64,000 nucleotides of DNA. It comes from Roseobacter sp. Lineage in GTDB: Bacteria; Pseudomonadota; Alphaproteobacteria; Rhodobacterales; Rhodobacteraceae. How positions within the stretch are numbered: position 1 is the first letter of the stretch; every line of letters starts with the position of its first letter. Location of the stretch: the NCBI GenBank assembly GCA_002731875.1, contig PCCY01000012.1, forward strand, positions 62,001 to 126,000, given 5' to 3'. The translations under genes and the position numbers were made by a program. The notes under the pieces are model-generated. The model saw only the letters and a program-made list of their open reading frames with translations. It was not told the origin of the DNA and ran no database searches. Shown in pieces: positions 36,506 to 45,278 of this stretch.

Positions 36506-37077
36506 GCGGCTTCCTTTCCTTGTTCAAGCACCTGCCTGACCAGCGCCAGACCCGCGATCAAATAGACAGGCGTACCGATACCGAGCATCAGCAGCCCCCC
36601 TAACTGCTGAGCGGTCAAGTCAGCTAGTCCCCCATAGGAACTGGCGTAAAGATCACGCGGGGCAAGGATGATAAGTGCCCCCAAAAGCGTCATGTGCATC
36701 GAAGTAAGCAACAGCCCGCCTGCCCCGGCAAGCGGTTGATGGGCGCGAAACGCACCGGCCCACACCAGTAGTCCGGCCAGCAAGAAACTGGCCTGTTCCG
36801 CTGCCATCCCCACTACATGCAGCTTTGCCATGCCGTAGAGATAGGGGATGTGCCACCCCCAGACGACGGCAAATTCAACCACCGTGCCGACCAGCGGTGA
36901 AACGGCGAAAACCGATGCCAATCGAGGAAACCCAAGCACCAGCAATGGCGCGACAACCGCAACCAGGCCCATATGCCGCAGCATGTGATGCGGAAAATCC
37001 GCGGCCAGCCAGCCTTGCATGGGCAAGGCCCAAAGCCCCGCCAGAACCAGCAGACCGATATAGCCCAAAGCAGTCAT
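36502..37077 (-). CDS. CtaG-like cytochrome c oxidase assembly factor (caa3 type)
   Basis: A 191-residue polytopic membrane protein of the caa3_CtaG family. Conserved His residues appear in FPHHMLRHMGLVAVV near residues 28-42, in WGWHIPYLY and in SMHMTLLGALIILAP, consistent with copper handling. The start MTALGYIG at 37077 is set by the ATGA overlap with the preceding gene; a much longer upstream frame is the previous gene in another frame. It is thought to help CuA or CuB maturation of aa3/caa3 oxidases, which fits its operon. Confidence 0.87.
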   Translation of the reverse strand: MTALGYIGLLVLAGLWALPMQGWLAADFPHHMLRHMGLVAVVAPLLVLGFPRLASVFAVSPLVGTVVEFAVVWGWHIPYLYGMAKLHVVGMAAEQASFLLAGLLVWAGAFRAHQPLAGAGGLLLTSMHMTLLGALIILAPRDLYASSYGGLADLTAQQLGGLLMLGIGTPVYLIAGLALVRQVLEQGKEAA

Positions 37078-37469
37078 TGGCAGGTCTGGATCAACAGGGG
37101 CGGCAAGGAAACATAGGCAACACCGATGAACGAGATAATCGCCAGCAAGAAAGCCGCGTGTCCCAAGAACTGATGCCTGTCTTCGTTTGTGCCCGCGTCG
37201 TTCTCCCAATCTCTGTCCCGCACGATATCCCAATGCCGCCATGCTCTCCAAGCCAGCCAGATGATCGCCAGGAGGGCCACAGCGGTCACCCCCCCGAGCC
37301 CGAGCCTGAGCGCTCCTACCTGTCCACCTTTCGCGCAGACCAAGGCCGTGGCCCCGTAGGAGATCGCAAAGTGCAGCGCCCACACCAATGGCGCAAAGGT
37401 AATCCGCCATACACTTGTGGTTTCGGAAGGGTAGACGGAAGTGTTTTTGATCTGCCGGATATCGGTCAT
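37074..37469 (-). CDS. Small membrane protein of the caa3 oxidase operon
   Basis: A 131-residue protein with three predicted membrane segments (around residues 27-45, 53-73 and 100-122). The start MTDIRQIKNTS at 37469 gives an ATGA overlap with the oxidase subunit I+III gene. Its stop overlaps the CtaG-like gene. No family is recognised beyond its repeated occurrence in such operons; it may be a small accessory oxidase subunit. Confidence 0.8.
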   Translation of the reverse strand: MTDIRQIKNTSVYPSETTSVWRITFAPLVWALHFAISYGATALVCAKGGQVGALRLGLGGVTAVALLAIIWLAWRAWRHWDIVRDRDWENDAGTNEDRHQFLGHAAFLLAIISFIGVAYVSLPPLLIQTCQ

Positions 37470-40030
37470 GACAGCCACCCCGGGACCAGCCCCAGTATGA
37501 CAGCGGTTGTCACGGCCTTCAGGGCCATAAAGTGCCAATACAGCGTCACATTGCGAAGATCGGCATCGTATTTATCCGTGAGCTTACCCCAGACGGAACC
37601 TGCCAGGCAGTAACCTTGCATGATCACCCCAGCGAGAACATGCGCGACCAACCAAATCATCAATGCCCACATGATCGCCGGATAGACATGGCTTGTCGGA
37701 TCCATCTGACGCACTGCCATATACGCCGCGGCCGCACCCGCCAGCGCAAGGATCGGCGCGACCAGCAATGCGGTTCGGGCGATAATGATGCGCCCGCGTG
37801 AGTTTGCTTCGCGCGCCGCCACCGTGGAGGCCCAAGCGGCAACAAGCAACACGCCCGCAGCGACCACCCATACCCCGATGGCATGGTCAGCCCCCGCCGG
37901 CGGGAAGTCCGGTCGCGCGGTCCAGTAGAAGAAGAACCCGAATATCAGCGAAGCGAACGCCGTGGCGTCACCCAGCATCGTGATCCACATCGCCCACCAT
38001 CCGACGGAATCGGGACCAGAGGCGTAGGTTGGCAACCGTAGCCCAAGCCCCGCTTCGCGAAGATCGTCCTTTGGGGGGCGCGCTGTTGACGTCCACAACC
38101 AATACAGCACACAGACGATGGCGAAGGCACCCGAAATTATGGCGGGTGTGTAAATGTGAAACGTCGGGAAGATGAACGCTCCGCCAGTGAACCCCGCAGC
38201 CAGTAAGGTTATCCACGCCGGGCCGGTGACACGCTGCACATACATCGGGGTGCCGTCGATGACCGAAGTTACAATGGTTTCGCGCTGATGGTCAGGCGCG
38301 TCCTGGAGGTAAAACCGCCCCGCATCCATACGCTCCACCAGCTTGGGTTGATCCCACAGCGGATAGCGGCTGTGAATATAGGGTACCGATCGTACACCCC
38401 ATGCCTCGGCTGGCACTTCGTGGCTAAACTCCAGCGTGCCCGCGCCCCAAGGGTTGCGCGGTATCTGGGGTTGGTCCTTTTTGGGGCGTAGCAAATCATA
38501 AAGGAACACCGCAAACCCCGCTGCGATCACGAATGCACCTATCGTCGAGATCAGGTTCAGCCAGCCCCACCCCGAACTCTCCGGATATGTGAATACGCGA
38601 CGCGGCATCCCCTTGAGCCCGGTCAGATGCATCGGCAGGAACGTCACGTTGAACCCGGTAAAGATCAGCCAAAATGCCCAACGTCCCAGGGTTTCGGACA
38701 ACAGCTTTTTGCGCAGGAACGGATAGAAATAATAAACCCATGCGAGGACCGGAAATACCATCCCGCCAAACAGCGTGTAATGCAGGTGCGCCACGATGAA
38801 ATACGTGTCGTGAACCTGCCAGTTGAACGGCACGATGGCAAGCATGACACCGGTCAGCCCTCCCGCGACAAATATCGCGAGCGCGCCTGCGATCCACAAC
38901 ATCGGCAACGACATCTTTACCCGTCCCACCATCAAGGTTGCGACAAAGGCAAAAAGCTGGATGCCGGTCGGTATCACCACCGCCTCGGAGGCAGCGGAAA
39001 AGAAACCCAGCGATATTTGCGGCAAACCCGTCGTGAACATGTGGTGCACCCACAGACCAAACGACAAGAAGCCTGTGCCGACAGCGGAAAGCACGATCCA
39101 GGAATATCCAACGATAGGCCGCCGGGCCACGGTAGGCACGATCATTGACGCAATCGCGATCGAGGGTAGAAAAACGATATACACTTCAGGATGCCCGAAT
39201 ATCCAGAACAGGTGCTGCCACAAAATCGGGTCGCCCCCGCGTGTCGGGTCAAAGAATGGCCAATCGAAAGACCTTTCCAGTTCGAACAGGAAATCGCCGG
39301 CAATCAGCGGCGGGAACGCGAACAGGATCATCCCGCCTACGACCATCACGTACCAGGCGTACAAGGGCATGACGTTGACCCGCATTCCCGGCGGTCGGCA
39401 CTTCAGCGCCCCGACGATCAATTCCACCGCTGCGGCAATACTTGCCACTTCGATGAACGACAGGCCAAGCAACCAGATATCGGGGCCGATACCGTCCTCT
39501 TTCGTAGCCAGCGGCGGATACATGAACCATCCGGCTTTGGGCGCGGCATCGAACAGCAGCGATCCAAGCACGAAACACCCACCGATCAAGAAGCACCAAT
39601 ATCCATAGGCGCTAAGCCGTGGAAAGGGCATGTCGCGCGCGCCCAGAAAGGCAGGCAGCAGCAAAATACTGATGGCTTCGAACATCGGTACGGCGAAAAG
39701 GAACATCATCGCCGAACCATGCATGGTGAAAAACTGGTTGAACCGGTCCGCATCCAGGAAGGTGCTGTCGGGAAATGCCAGTTGCACACGCATGGCCAAG
39801 GCCAGCAACCCGGCGATCAGCATGAACGTCAGCGCCGTCAGCGAATACCACGTACCCACTTCGCTGTTGTTGACCGCAGACCAGTAACGCCACCCGGTGG
39901 GGGTTTTCCACGCCGCCCGCAGTTGGTCTGCTCCGCGCTTCTGTTCGGCTTCGGGTACTGGTTGCGCCAACATCTCCTCCGTCGGGGGAAACGGGCCTTG
40001 TGGAAGGGGCAACGAACGTCGTCCAGTCAT
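37466..40030 (-). CDS. Fused cytochrome c oxidase subunits I and III
   Basis: An 854-residue fusion. The subunit I part (about residues 60-560) has the haem and CuB histidines in TMHGSAMMFLF, WIFGHPEVYIV, WVHHMF and DTYFIVAHLHYTLFGG. A linker with IHSRYPLWDQP leads to a subunit III domain of about seven helices from roughly residue 600 (TLLAAGFTGGAFIFPTFH, DATAFASLIFGFFFYW). I/III fusions are typical of caa3 oxidases. It reduces oxygen to water and pumps protons, taking electrons via subunit II. It overlaps subunit II by ATGA. Confidence 0.96.
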   Translation of the reverse strand: MTGRRSLPLPQGPFPPTEEMLAQPVPEAEQKRGADQLRAAWKTPTGWRYWSAVNNSEVGTWYSLTALTFMLIAGLLALAMRVQLAFPDSTFLDADRFNQFFTMHGSAMMFLFAVPMFEAISILLLPAFLGARDMPFPRLSAYGYWCFLIGGCFVLGSLLFDAAPKAGWFMYPPLATKEDGIGPDIWLLGLSFIEVASIAAAVELIVGALKCRPPGMRVNVMPLYAWYVMVVGGMILFAFPPLIAGDFLFELERSFDWPFFDPTRGGDPILWQHLFWIFGHPEVYIVFLPSIAIASMIVPTVARRPIVGYSWIVLSAVGTGFLSFGLWVHHMFTTGLPQISLGFFSAASEAVVIPTGIQLFAFVATLMVGRVKMSLPMLWIAGALAIFVAGGLTGVMLAIVPFNWQVHDTYFIVAHLHYTLFGGMVFPVLAWVYYFYPFLRKKLLSETLGRWAFWLIFTGFNVTFLPMHLTGLKGMPRRVFTYPESSGWGWLNLISTIGAFVIAAGFAVFLYDLLRPKKDQPQIPRNPWGAGTLEFSHEVPAEAWGVRSVPYIHSRYPLWDQPKLVERMDAGRFYLQDAPDHQRETIVTSVIDGTPMYVQRVTGPAWITLLAAGFTGGAFIFPTFHIYTPAIISGAFAIVCVLYWLWTSTARPPKDDLREAGLGLRLPTYASGPDSVGWWAMWITMLGDATAFASLIFGFFFYWTARPDFPPAGADHAIGVWVVAAGVLLVAAWASTVAAREANSRGRIIIARTALLVAPILALAGAAAAYMAVRQMDPTSHVYPAIMWALMIWLVAHVLAGVIMQGYCLAGSVWGKLTDKYDADLRNVTLYWHFMALKAVTTAVILGLVPGWLS

Positions 40031-41091
40031 TTCAGGCCCTCCAGATAGGCGGCAAGTGCGATCAGATCATCCTGAGACAGAAAGTCATATGTGGGCATGT
40101 CGACTTCGGGTTTCAGAGCATCGGTGTGACCAAGCCAATTCGCGAAATCGTCAATCGTAACGCCCAATATTCCGGCCCCCAGCGACACGCGGCCACCGAC
40201 ATGAGTGAGGTCCGGCCCGACCAGGCCGGTGGCCGGGGTACCGCGCACGGTGTGACACGCACCGCACCCTTCGCGGGCAAAAACCTCGGCACCGCGAATT
40301 GCCGCAGGTGTTTCGGGTACAAGAGCATCTTTTGCCTGTGCATCCAGCCACTCTGCAAAGGCATCTGGGGTCATGGTCACGGCCTCGAATGCCATCAATG
40401 CGTGCGACGCTCCGCAGAATTCGGCACATTGTCCCCGGAATATCCCGACCTTTTCCGGCAGAAAGGACAAATAGGTCTCGCGACCGGGGATCATATCTGC
40501 TTTGCCACCCAACGCCGGGATCCAAAGCGCATGAATGACGTTTTGAGCGTTCAGCACCAAACCGGTGCGCTGGCCTACAGGTAGGCGCAGTTCGTTGGCA
40601 GATGTGACCCGGCTACCATCAGGCAGTTCGTATTCAACTCTCCACCACCATTGTTCTGCGGTAACATGAATCCGCATCCCGTCGGGCGCACTGCGCTGCG
40701 CCGACATCAGCGGTAGGCTGTAGATCAGCAGCCCGCCCAGCAACACCACCGGAAAGATAACACCCCCCCCGATGATCAGGGCCTCGGCGGCACGACGTGA
40801 CATCGCGCGGGGGTTGATACGGGTGACGTAAACGAACAGCCCGCCCACAAGCAGCCACAAAACGGCAGCCCCGACAAACAGGACAAGTGCGAGATCATAA
40901 AGCCTTCGTGCATCAGCACCAGACGGATCAAGCACGGACTGTCGCCCTTCGCATGCCGAAACAAGAAACAGCGCAGGCAGGATGAACCAGGCCCGGCGGC
41001 GGAACGTCCACTTGCACCAATGCAGCGCCGTCCGCCCCAGAGATAGGAATGATCGCCTTGTGCGATGCACAATCGTAAAAATCGGGTACAT
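40027..41091 (-). CDS. caa3-type oxidase subunit II with fused cytochrome c
   Basis: A 354-residue protein (from ATG 41091). A lipobox-like LFLVSAC (Cys47) follows a basic N-region. Two membrane helices lie at about residues 64-90 and 103-127. The CuA site is complete: His187, and Cys222, Cys226, His230 and Met233 in the CAEFCGASHALM cluster. A C-terminal cytochrome c domain has CGACH at 276-280 and Met in VDMPTYDFLS. The start is uncertain; a TTG at 41142 and an in-frame GTG at 41070 are alternatives. It heads the operon. Confidence 0.93.
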   Translation of the reverse strand: MYPIFTIVHRTRRSFLSLGRTALHWCKWTFRRRAWFILPALFLVSACEGRQSVLDPSGADARRLYDLALVLFVGAAVLWLLVGGLFVYVTRINPRAMSRRAAEALIIGGGVIFPVVLLGGLLIYSLPLMSAQRSAPDGMRIHVTAEQWWWRVEYELPDGSRVTSANELRLPVGQRTGLVLNAQNVIHALWIPALGGKADMIPGRETYLSFLPEKVGIFRGQCAEFCGASHALMAFEAVTMTPDAFAEWLDAQAKDALVPETPAAIRGAEVFAREGCGACHTVRGTPATGLVGPDLTHVGGRVSLGAGILGVTIDDFANWLGHTDALKPEVDMPTYDFLSQDDLIALAAYLEGLK

Positions 41092-41225
41092 AAAGGGCCC
41101 GCCAACCGAAGAATAAAAAATGTCTGTCGAATAATTATCCAAGGTTAACGCACCTTATGGCGACCTGTCCACGCTCCGTTGAAAAGGCAGGTATTTTTCT
41201 TACCGCCGTCCAGATCGCGAAACCT

Positions 41226-42212
41226 TTAGGCAGTCGTGGCATCGGATTTTGTGCGGTGGCCAGCTAACATTGCCTCGACAAGAACCTGAACGCGCAATGC
41301 TTCGTCCAACGTGGCCAACCGGTTTGGCTTACCAGCACAGAGCAATGCCAGATCATCCAGCTGCGCCTTCAGGCTGACAGCGCGCGGGTCCGCGTCGTCC
41401 TTGTGAAGGGCGGTGAAATCACCGCCCGTGGATTGCGCATCTCGGTAGAAATCCGAGACCCGGCGGCTTGCTTTCGCACCCTTGATTGTCAGCTCTTGCC
41501 GGTCGGGTTGCGCCCCGCCTATGCTGCCCATGACCGTCACGATCTGGCCCTGCGCCGACGTGAGCCGCGCTGCGATATGAGTTTCGCATAGGTCTTGATC
41601 CAAAGGATAGTCGGGTTGGGACCACACCAGTGTCAACGGGCCGAGGATACGTTCTGAGAAGAACAGAAAATGCGAGATCACCTCGCGGGTCATGCCCCCT
41701 TCGCTGCGAAACCGCAGCCAATCCGCCGTTTGCTGCCAGCCGCGCGGCCATTGCGCATAGGTCAAGATAATGTCCGCCCCGACGAGGTCACCCAGATCGC
41801 CTGCTTTTACCGCAGAGCCGATATCGGCAAGTGCCGCCCCCGCAGCCTGTGTGAAATTCACCGCCACAGGAACGTCAAATGCCTTGAGCCTCTCGACCAT
41901 ATCGCGACTTTCCGCGACATCGACACCCAACGGTTTTTCAAGGAAAATCGCCTTGCCACTCGCCGCGGCCGCCAGTGCATAGGTTTTACGGGGGATCGGT
42001 GGGCAGGCCAGATACACCAGATCTGCGGCTTGAATGGCTGCATCTGCACTCGGCACAAGGCGGGCGTCTGGTGCAAGGGTCAGTGCGGCATCGCAGGCCC
42101 CCTTGTCCGGGTCCCAGATTGCAGTGACGGTGTAGTGGGGATGTTTCTCAAGATGTTCCAGCATACGTCGGCCCATGATACCAAGGCCGATAATTGCAGT
42201 TCTGATTGTCAT
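41226..42212 (-). CDS. Gfo/Idh/MocA family oxidoreductase
   Basis: A 328-residue NAD(P)-dependent dehydrogenase. The Rossmann motif is IGLGIMGRRMLEHLEKHPHY at residues 8-27. The family lysine signature is FLEKPLGVDVAES near 90-102. The C-terminal alpha/beta domain is typical for sugar, inositol or related polyol oxidation. It is transcribed divergently from the BCCT carrier across 180 bases, so the two may share regulation and a solute pathway, but the substrate is unknown. Confidence 0.9.
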   Translation of the reverse strand: MTIRTAIIGLGIMGRRMLEHLEKHPHYTVTAIWDPDKGACDAALTLAPDARLVPSADAAIQAADLVYLACPPIPRKTYALAAAASGKAIFLEKPLGVDVAESRDMVERLKAFDVPVAVNFTQAAGAALADIGSAVKAGDLGDLVGADIILTYAQWPRGWQQTADWLRFRSEGGMTREVISHFLFFSERILGPLTLVWSQPDYPLDQDLCETHIAARLTSAQGQIVTVMGSIGGAQPDRQELTIKGAKASRRVSDFYRDAQSTGGDFTALHKDDADPRAVSLKAQLDDLALLCAGKPNRLATLDEALRVQVLVEAMLAGHRTKSDATTA

Positions 42213-42392
42213 CCTCGATTTCCTCTTGATGCGGGCATGTGCAGGATTGGCCGTATCGTTGAAAAAGAAAAGCCAAAACCCCGTATTCGCGGCCGACGAT
42301 TGGGTTTATCACCCAAAAAGGTTCTAGGCGGTGGCGAACCGGGGGAATTTAATCTAAGCTTGTATAAATTCACATAAAACGGAGGGCATCTT

Positions 42393-44036
42393 GTGACAGA
42401 TGTGACGACGGCGGGTATTCCTGCTCCCGACGGTGCGGCGGATATGATCGATACCGATTACGAAATCGGTCAGGACAACCATGAAGGCAGCGTAGGTCCG
42501 ATTGGTTTTGACATTCACAATCCGGTTTTTGCAATCTCCGGTGTCAGCATCGTGGCATTCGTATTCTACACCCTGGCGTTGCCAGAGCAGTCCGGTGCGC
42601 TGTTCAGTTGGCTATTCTCTTCGGTGACAAAGAACTTTGATTGGTTCTTCATTTCAGTGGGTAACATATTCGTCCTGTTCTGCCTGTTTCTGATCATCAC
42701 CCCGCTGGGCAAAGTCCGACTGGGCGGCTCTGACGCGACACCGGATTACACGTACCTTGGCTGGTTTTCGATGTTGTTCGCCGCCGGCATGGGCATCGGG
42801 CTGATGTTCTACGGTGTGTCGGAACCGCTGTCGCATTTCTCAAGCTCGCTTGGCGGTACGGCGTTGGGAGAAAACGGCGTGCGCACCGACTGGGCCCCCT
42901 TGGGTGCCGCGGCTGGCGATCAGGCCGAGGCCACGCGCCTGGGAATGGCCGCCACCATATACCATTGGGGCCTTCACCCCTGGGCGATTTATGCGGTGGT
43001 CGGGCTGGCCCTGGCGCTGTTCAGCTACAACAAGGGACTGCCCCTGACGATCCGATCGGCCTTCTATCCAATTCTGGGCGAACGTGTCTGGGGTTGGCCG
43101 GGTCACATCATTGATATTCTGGCGGTTTTCGCGACGCTTTTCGGGCTGGCCACGTCACTGGGCTTTGGGGCCACTCAAGCCAACGCAGGTTTGAACGAAT
43201 TGTTCGGGCTACCAGTCGGCTCGACGGCTCAGGTCCTTTTGATCACAGGTATCACGGCAATCGCCACCGTGTCGGTGATGAGGGGCCTTGATGGCGGGGT
43301 AAAGATCCTGTCGGAACTGAACATGGGGCTGGCTTTCTTGTTGTTGGCGTTTGTGCTTCTTGTCGGTCCCACATGGACGATCCTTGCAAATTTCGTGACG
43401 TCGCTTTTGGCATACGGAGAATACTTGCCCGCCCTGTCCAACCCTTTCGCGCGCGAAGACGTCAACTTTAGCCAGGGCTGGACCTCGTTCTACTGGGCGT
43501 GGTGGATCAGCTGGTCCCCTTTCGTGGGTATGTTCATTGCCCGTGTCAGCCGAGGCCGGTCGGTGCGGGAATTCATCACTTGCGTACTGCTGATTCCCAG
43601 CCTGGTCTGCGTCCTTTGGATGAGCGTGTTCGGCGGCGTAGCCATTCAGCAAGTCATACAAGACGGCTATACCACTGCACAGGATGCAGAATTGCCGCGT
43701 CAGCTGTTTGCCATGCTTGACCAGCTTCCGCTGGCGGGGATCACCTCGGCGATTGGTATCGTTCTGGTCATCGTCTTCTTCGTGACATCGTCCGATTCAG
43801 GTTCGCTGGTCATCGACACGATCACAGCCGGCGGCAAGGTGGATGCTCCGGTTCCACAGCGTGTGTTCTGGTGCATTTTCGAAGGCGCGGTTGCGATGGT
43901 GTTGCTATTGTCCATCGGTGGTTTGCAATCGCTTCAGTCAATGGTGATTTCCACAGGCCTGCCCTTTGCCATCGTCCTGCTGTTCATGTGTTACGCAATC
44001 TACAAAGGTTTGCGGTCCGAACGAAAGAACGCTTGA
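42393..44036 (+). CDS. BCCT family transporter (betaine/choline/carnitine type)
   Basis: A 547-residue carrier with twelve predicted membrane helices. The glycine-rich segment AAGMGIGLMFYGVSEPLSHF near residues 130-149 is the sodium-coupled BetP-like form. WWISWSPFVGMFIARVSRGR near 369-388 is the family signature with the Trp-rich substrate box. The start is GTG at 42393 with GGAGGG upstream. It likely imports glycine betaine or a related quaternary amine or sulfonium compound such as DMSP, important in saline habitats. Confidence 0.95.
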   Translation: MTDVTTAGIPAPDGAADMIDTDYEIGQDNHEGSVGPIGFDIHNPVFAISGVSIVAFVFYTLALPEQSGALFSWLFSSVTKNFDWFFISVGNIFVLFCLFLIITPLGKVRLGGSDATPDYTYLGWFSMLFAAGMGIGLMFYGVSEPLSHFSSSLGGTALGENGVRTDWAPLGAAAGDQAEATRLGMAATIYHWGLHPWAIYAVVGLALALFSYNKGLPLTIRSAFYPILGERVWGWPGHIIDILAVFATLFGLATSLGFGATQANAGLNELFGLPVGSTAQVLLITGITAIATVSVMRGLDGGVKILSELNMGLAFLLLAFVLLVGPTWTILANFVTSLLAYGEYLPALSNPFAREDVNFSQGWTSFYWAWWISWSPFVGMFIARVSRGRSVREFITCVLLIPSLVCVLWMSVFGGVAIQQVIQDGYTTAQDAELPRQLFAMLDQLPLAGITSAIGIVLVIVFFVTSSDSGSLVIDTITAGGKVDAPVPQRVFWCIFEGAVAMVLLLSIGGLQSLQSMVISTGLPFAIVLLFMCYAIYKGLRSERKNA

Positions 44037-44044
44037 AACCGCCC

Positions 44045-44072
44045 CCCCCCGCGAGGATCGTCTTGCGGGGGG
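44045..44072 (+). terminator. Hairpin terminator after the BCCT gene
   Basis: CCCCCCGCGAG (44045-44055) pairs with CTTGCGGGGGG (44062-44072), with one G:U pair and a six-base loop, nine bases after the transporter stop. A short ATTG tail follows rather than a T-run. A nine-C run lies inside the left arm. Confidence 0.6.
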
Positions 44073-44167
44073 CGACCATTGACATCGCCCGGCAACCGTC
44101 GTTCAAAGCGCCGGCGATTCTCCGCCTCTGGCAGCGAAACAGACGGTCTACAGGGCCGGCTTGTTAT

Positions 44168-44222
44168 CCGACAAAAATTGTCGGGTTGACTTAACATACA
44201 GTTTCAGTCAGGAATATCTGAC
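44168..44222 (+). promoter_or_regulatory. Candidate operators upstream of hemP
   Basis: Two palindromes lie in the 363-base gap before hemP: CCGACAA-AAA-TTGTCGG (44168-44184, 7-base perfect arms) and GTCAG-GAATAT-CTGAC (44207-44222). Between them TTGACT (44186-44191) could be a -35 box. They do not match a canonical Fur box or the Irr ICE box. An iron-responsive role is inferred only from the genes downstream. The rest of the gap (44223-44399) shows nothing recognisable. Confidence 0.4.
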
Positions 44223-44399
44223 GTCAAGCCACCCCTCGACCCAAGTGGGGAAGCCCGACACCGTTCAATGTTAGGTTTTCCAGATGACACATCCCCTCCC
44301 GTACCAACATGTCTTGCAACCTGCCCTGACCGGCGCCGGTTTTCATGCATCGTCGTTAATCGGTGCCGGAACGTCACCTCTTGCGGGTGCAGGTGCGCA

Positions 44400-44564
44400 A
44401 TGACGTTTCATTCTCCGCCCCGTAAGCAAGCGAAGCTGGATACCCTGCCCACCTATGCCGCCAAAGACCTGACTGAAGGCGGGGATCTGGCCCAGATCGT
44501 CCTGGACGAACAAACTTACACCTTGCGCATCACACGCGCCGGCAAGCTGATTCTGACGAAATGA
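44400..44564 (+). CDS. hemP: Hemin uptake protein HemP
   Basis: A 54-residue protein ending with the HemP signature YTLRITRAGKLILTK, preceded by LAQIVLDEQT. The ATG at 44400 gives the usual family length; the longer open frame upstream has no family similarity. HemP/HmuP proteins are short regulators or accessory factors of haem and iron uptake operons and are commonly placed directly upstream of TonB receptors. It overlaps the next gene by ATGA. Confidence 0.9.
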   Translation: MTFHSPPRKQAKLDTLPTYAAKDLTEGGDLAQIVLDEQTYTLRITRAGKLILTK

Positions 44565-45037
44565 CCCATGGCGCTTATAAACGCGGCGGCGCATCTGTTG
44601 GTCTCATCTCGGATTTAAGCGATATCGAGGCCGCGTCGGTATTGTATTTCCGCATGTGGTTTGACGGTCCGGTCACACAGGCCCAGGTTTCAGCGGATAT
44701 AATGGCGGTACTGGGTCAAACGCATGGCGAATCTGCTCTGCGGGCATTCGATCAGCTATGCAGCCTTTGTTCCAAATATGGCCGCCGCCCTTTGATGCGG
44801 CATTCAGTGATGTGCAAGTGTTTGGGATCCGACGAATCCTGTTTCGCCAATTTCATCGCAACCGCGACTGATGGTGACCACGAAGATGCGATGTTGATCG
44901 CGACCCTGTTCGTCCGGGGGGACATGGCTCCGCTCATCGCGTCGCTCGCCGCGGACTTTGGGGTGGCATTAAAGAAAATGCGGCTTGGGGCTTCTCGGGG
45001 TATGCGCGGAGTCGATGCGCGACCGACGCTCCACTAG
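44561..45037 (+). CDS. Cys-rich protein of unknown function in iron-uptake locus
   Basis: A 158-residue soluble protein, coupled to hemP by an ATGA overlap. Five cysteines cluster in the middle: C67-x2-C70, C85-x-C87 and Cys94, with His81 nearby (segment LCSLCSKYGRRPLMRHSVMC). The spacing could hold zinc or an iron-sulfur cluster. The C-terminal part (DAMLIATLFVRGDMAPLIAS) is hydrophobic-helical. No family is recognised. Its constant partnership with hemP would suggest an iron or haem sensor or haem-handling role; that is inference. Confidence 0.75.
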   Translation: MTHGAYKRGGASVGLISDLSDIEAASVLYFRMWFDGPVTQAQVSADIMAVLGQTHGESALRAFDQLCSLCSKYGRRPLMRHSVMCKCLGSDESCFANFIATATDGDHEDAMLIATLFVRGDMAPLIASLAADFGVALKKMRLGASRGMRGVDARPTLH

Positions 45038-45278
45038 GCTTTCGCGGTTGAAAATAGCCACTGCCCCGCACCCTCTGCCAAGTCAGGCAGCCTGTGCAAT
45101 CCGTCAACCCGACCCCGTATATCTTCACTTTTCTTTTATAAATTACATGGCGCATTTCTGAAGGTTTAATAGTTGACTGTTTTAATAAGACTTGATAGCT
45201 CGCCTTTAAATTAGGTAGCCAATCGTCCGCGACACAGCCCCCGAACAACAGCCCACAACGGGCACTTACGAGGGCCGT

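Noticed and set aside
44168-44222. Canonical Fur box or Irr ICE box upstream of hemP
   Set aside because: The palindromes present do not match GATAATGATAATCATTATC or the TTTAGAA/TTCTAAA pattern, so no named regulator is assigned.
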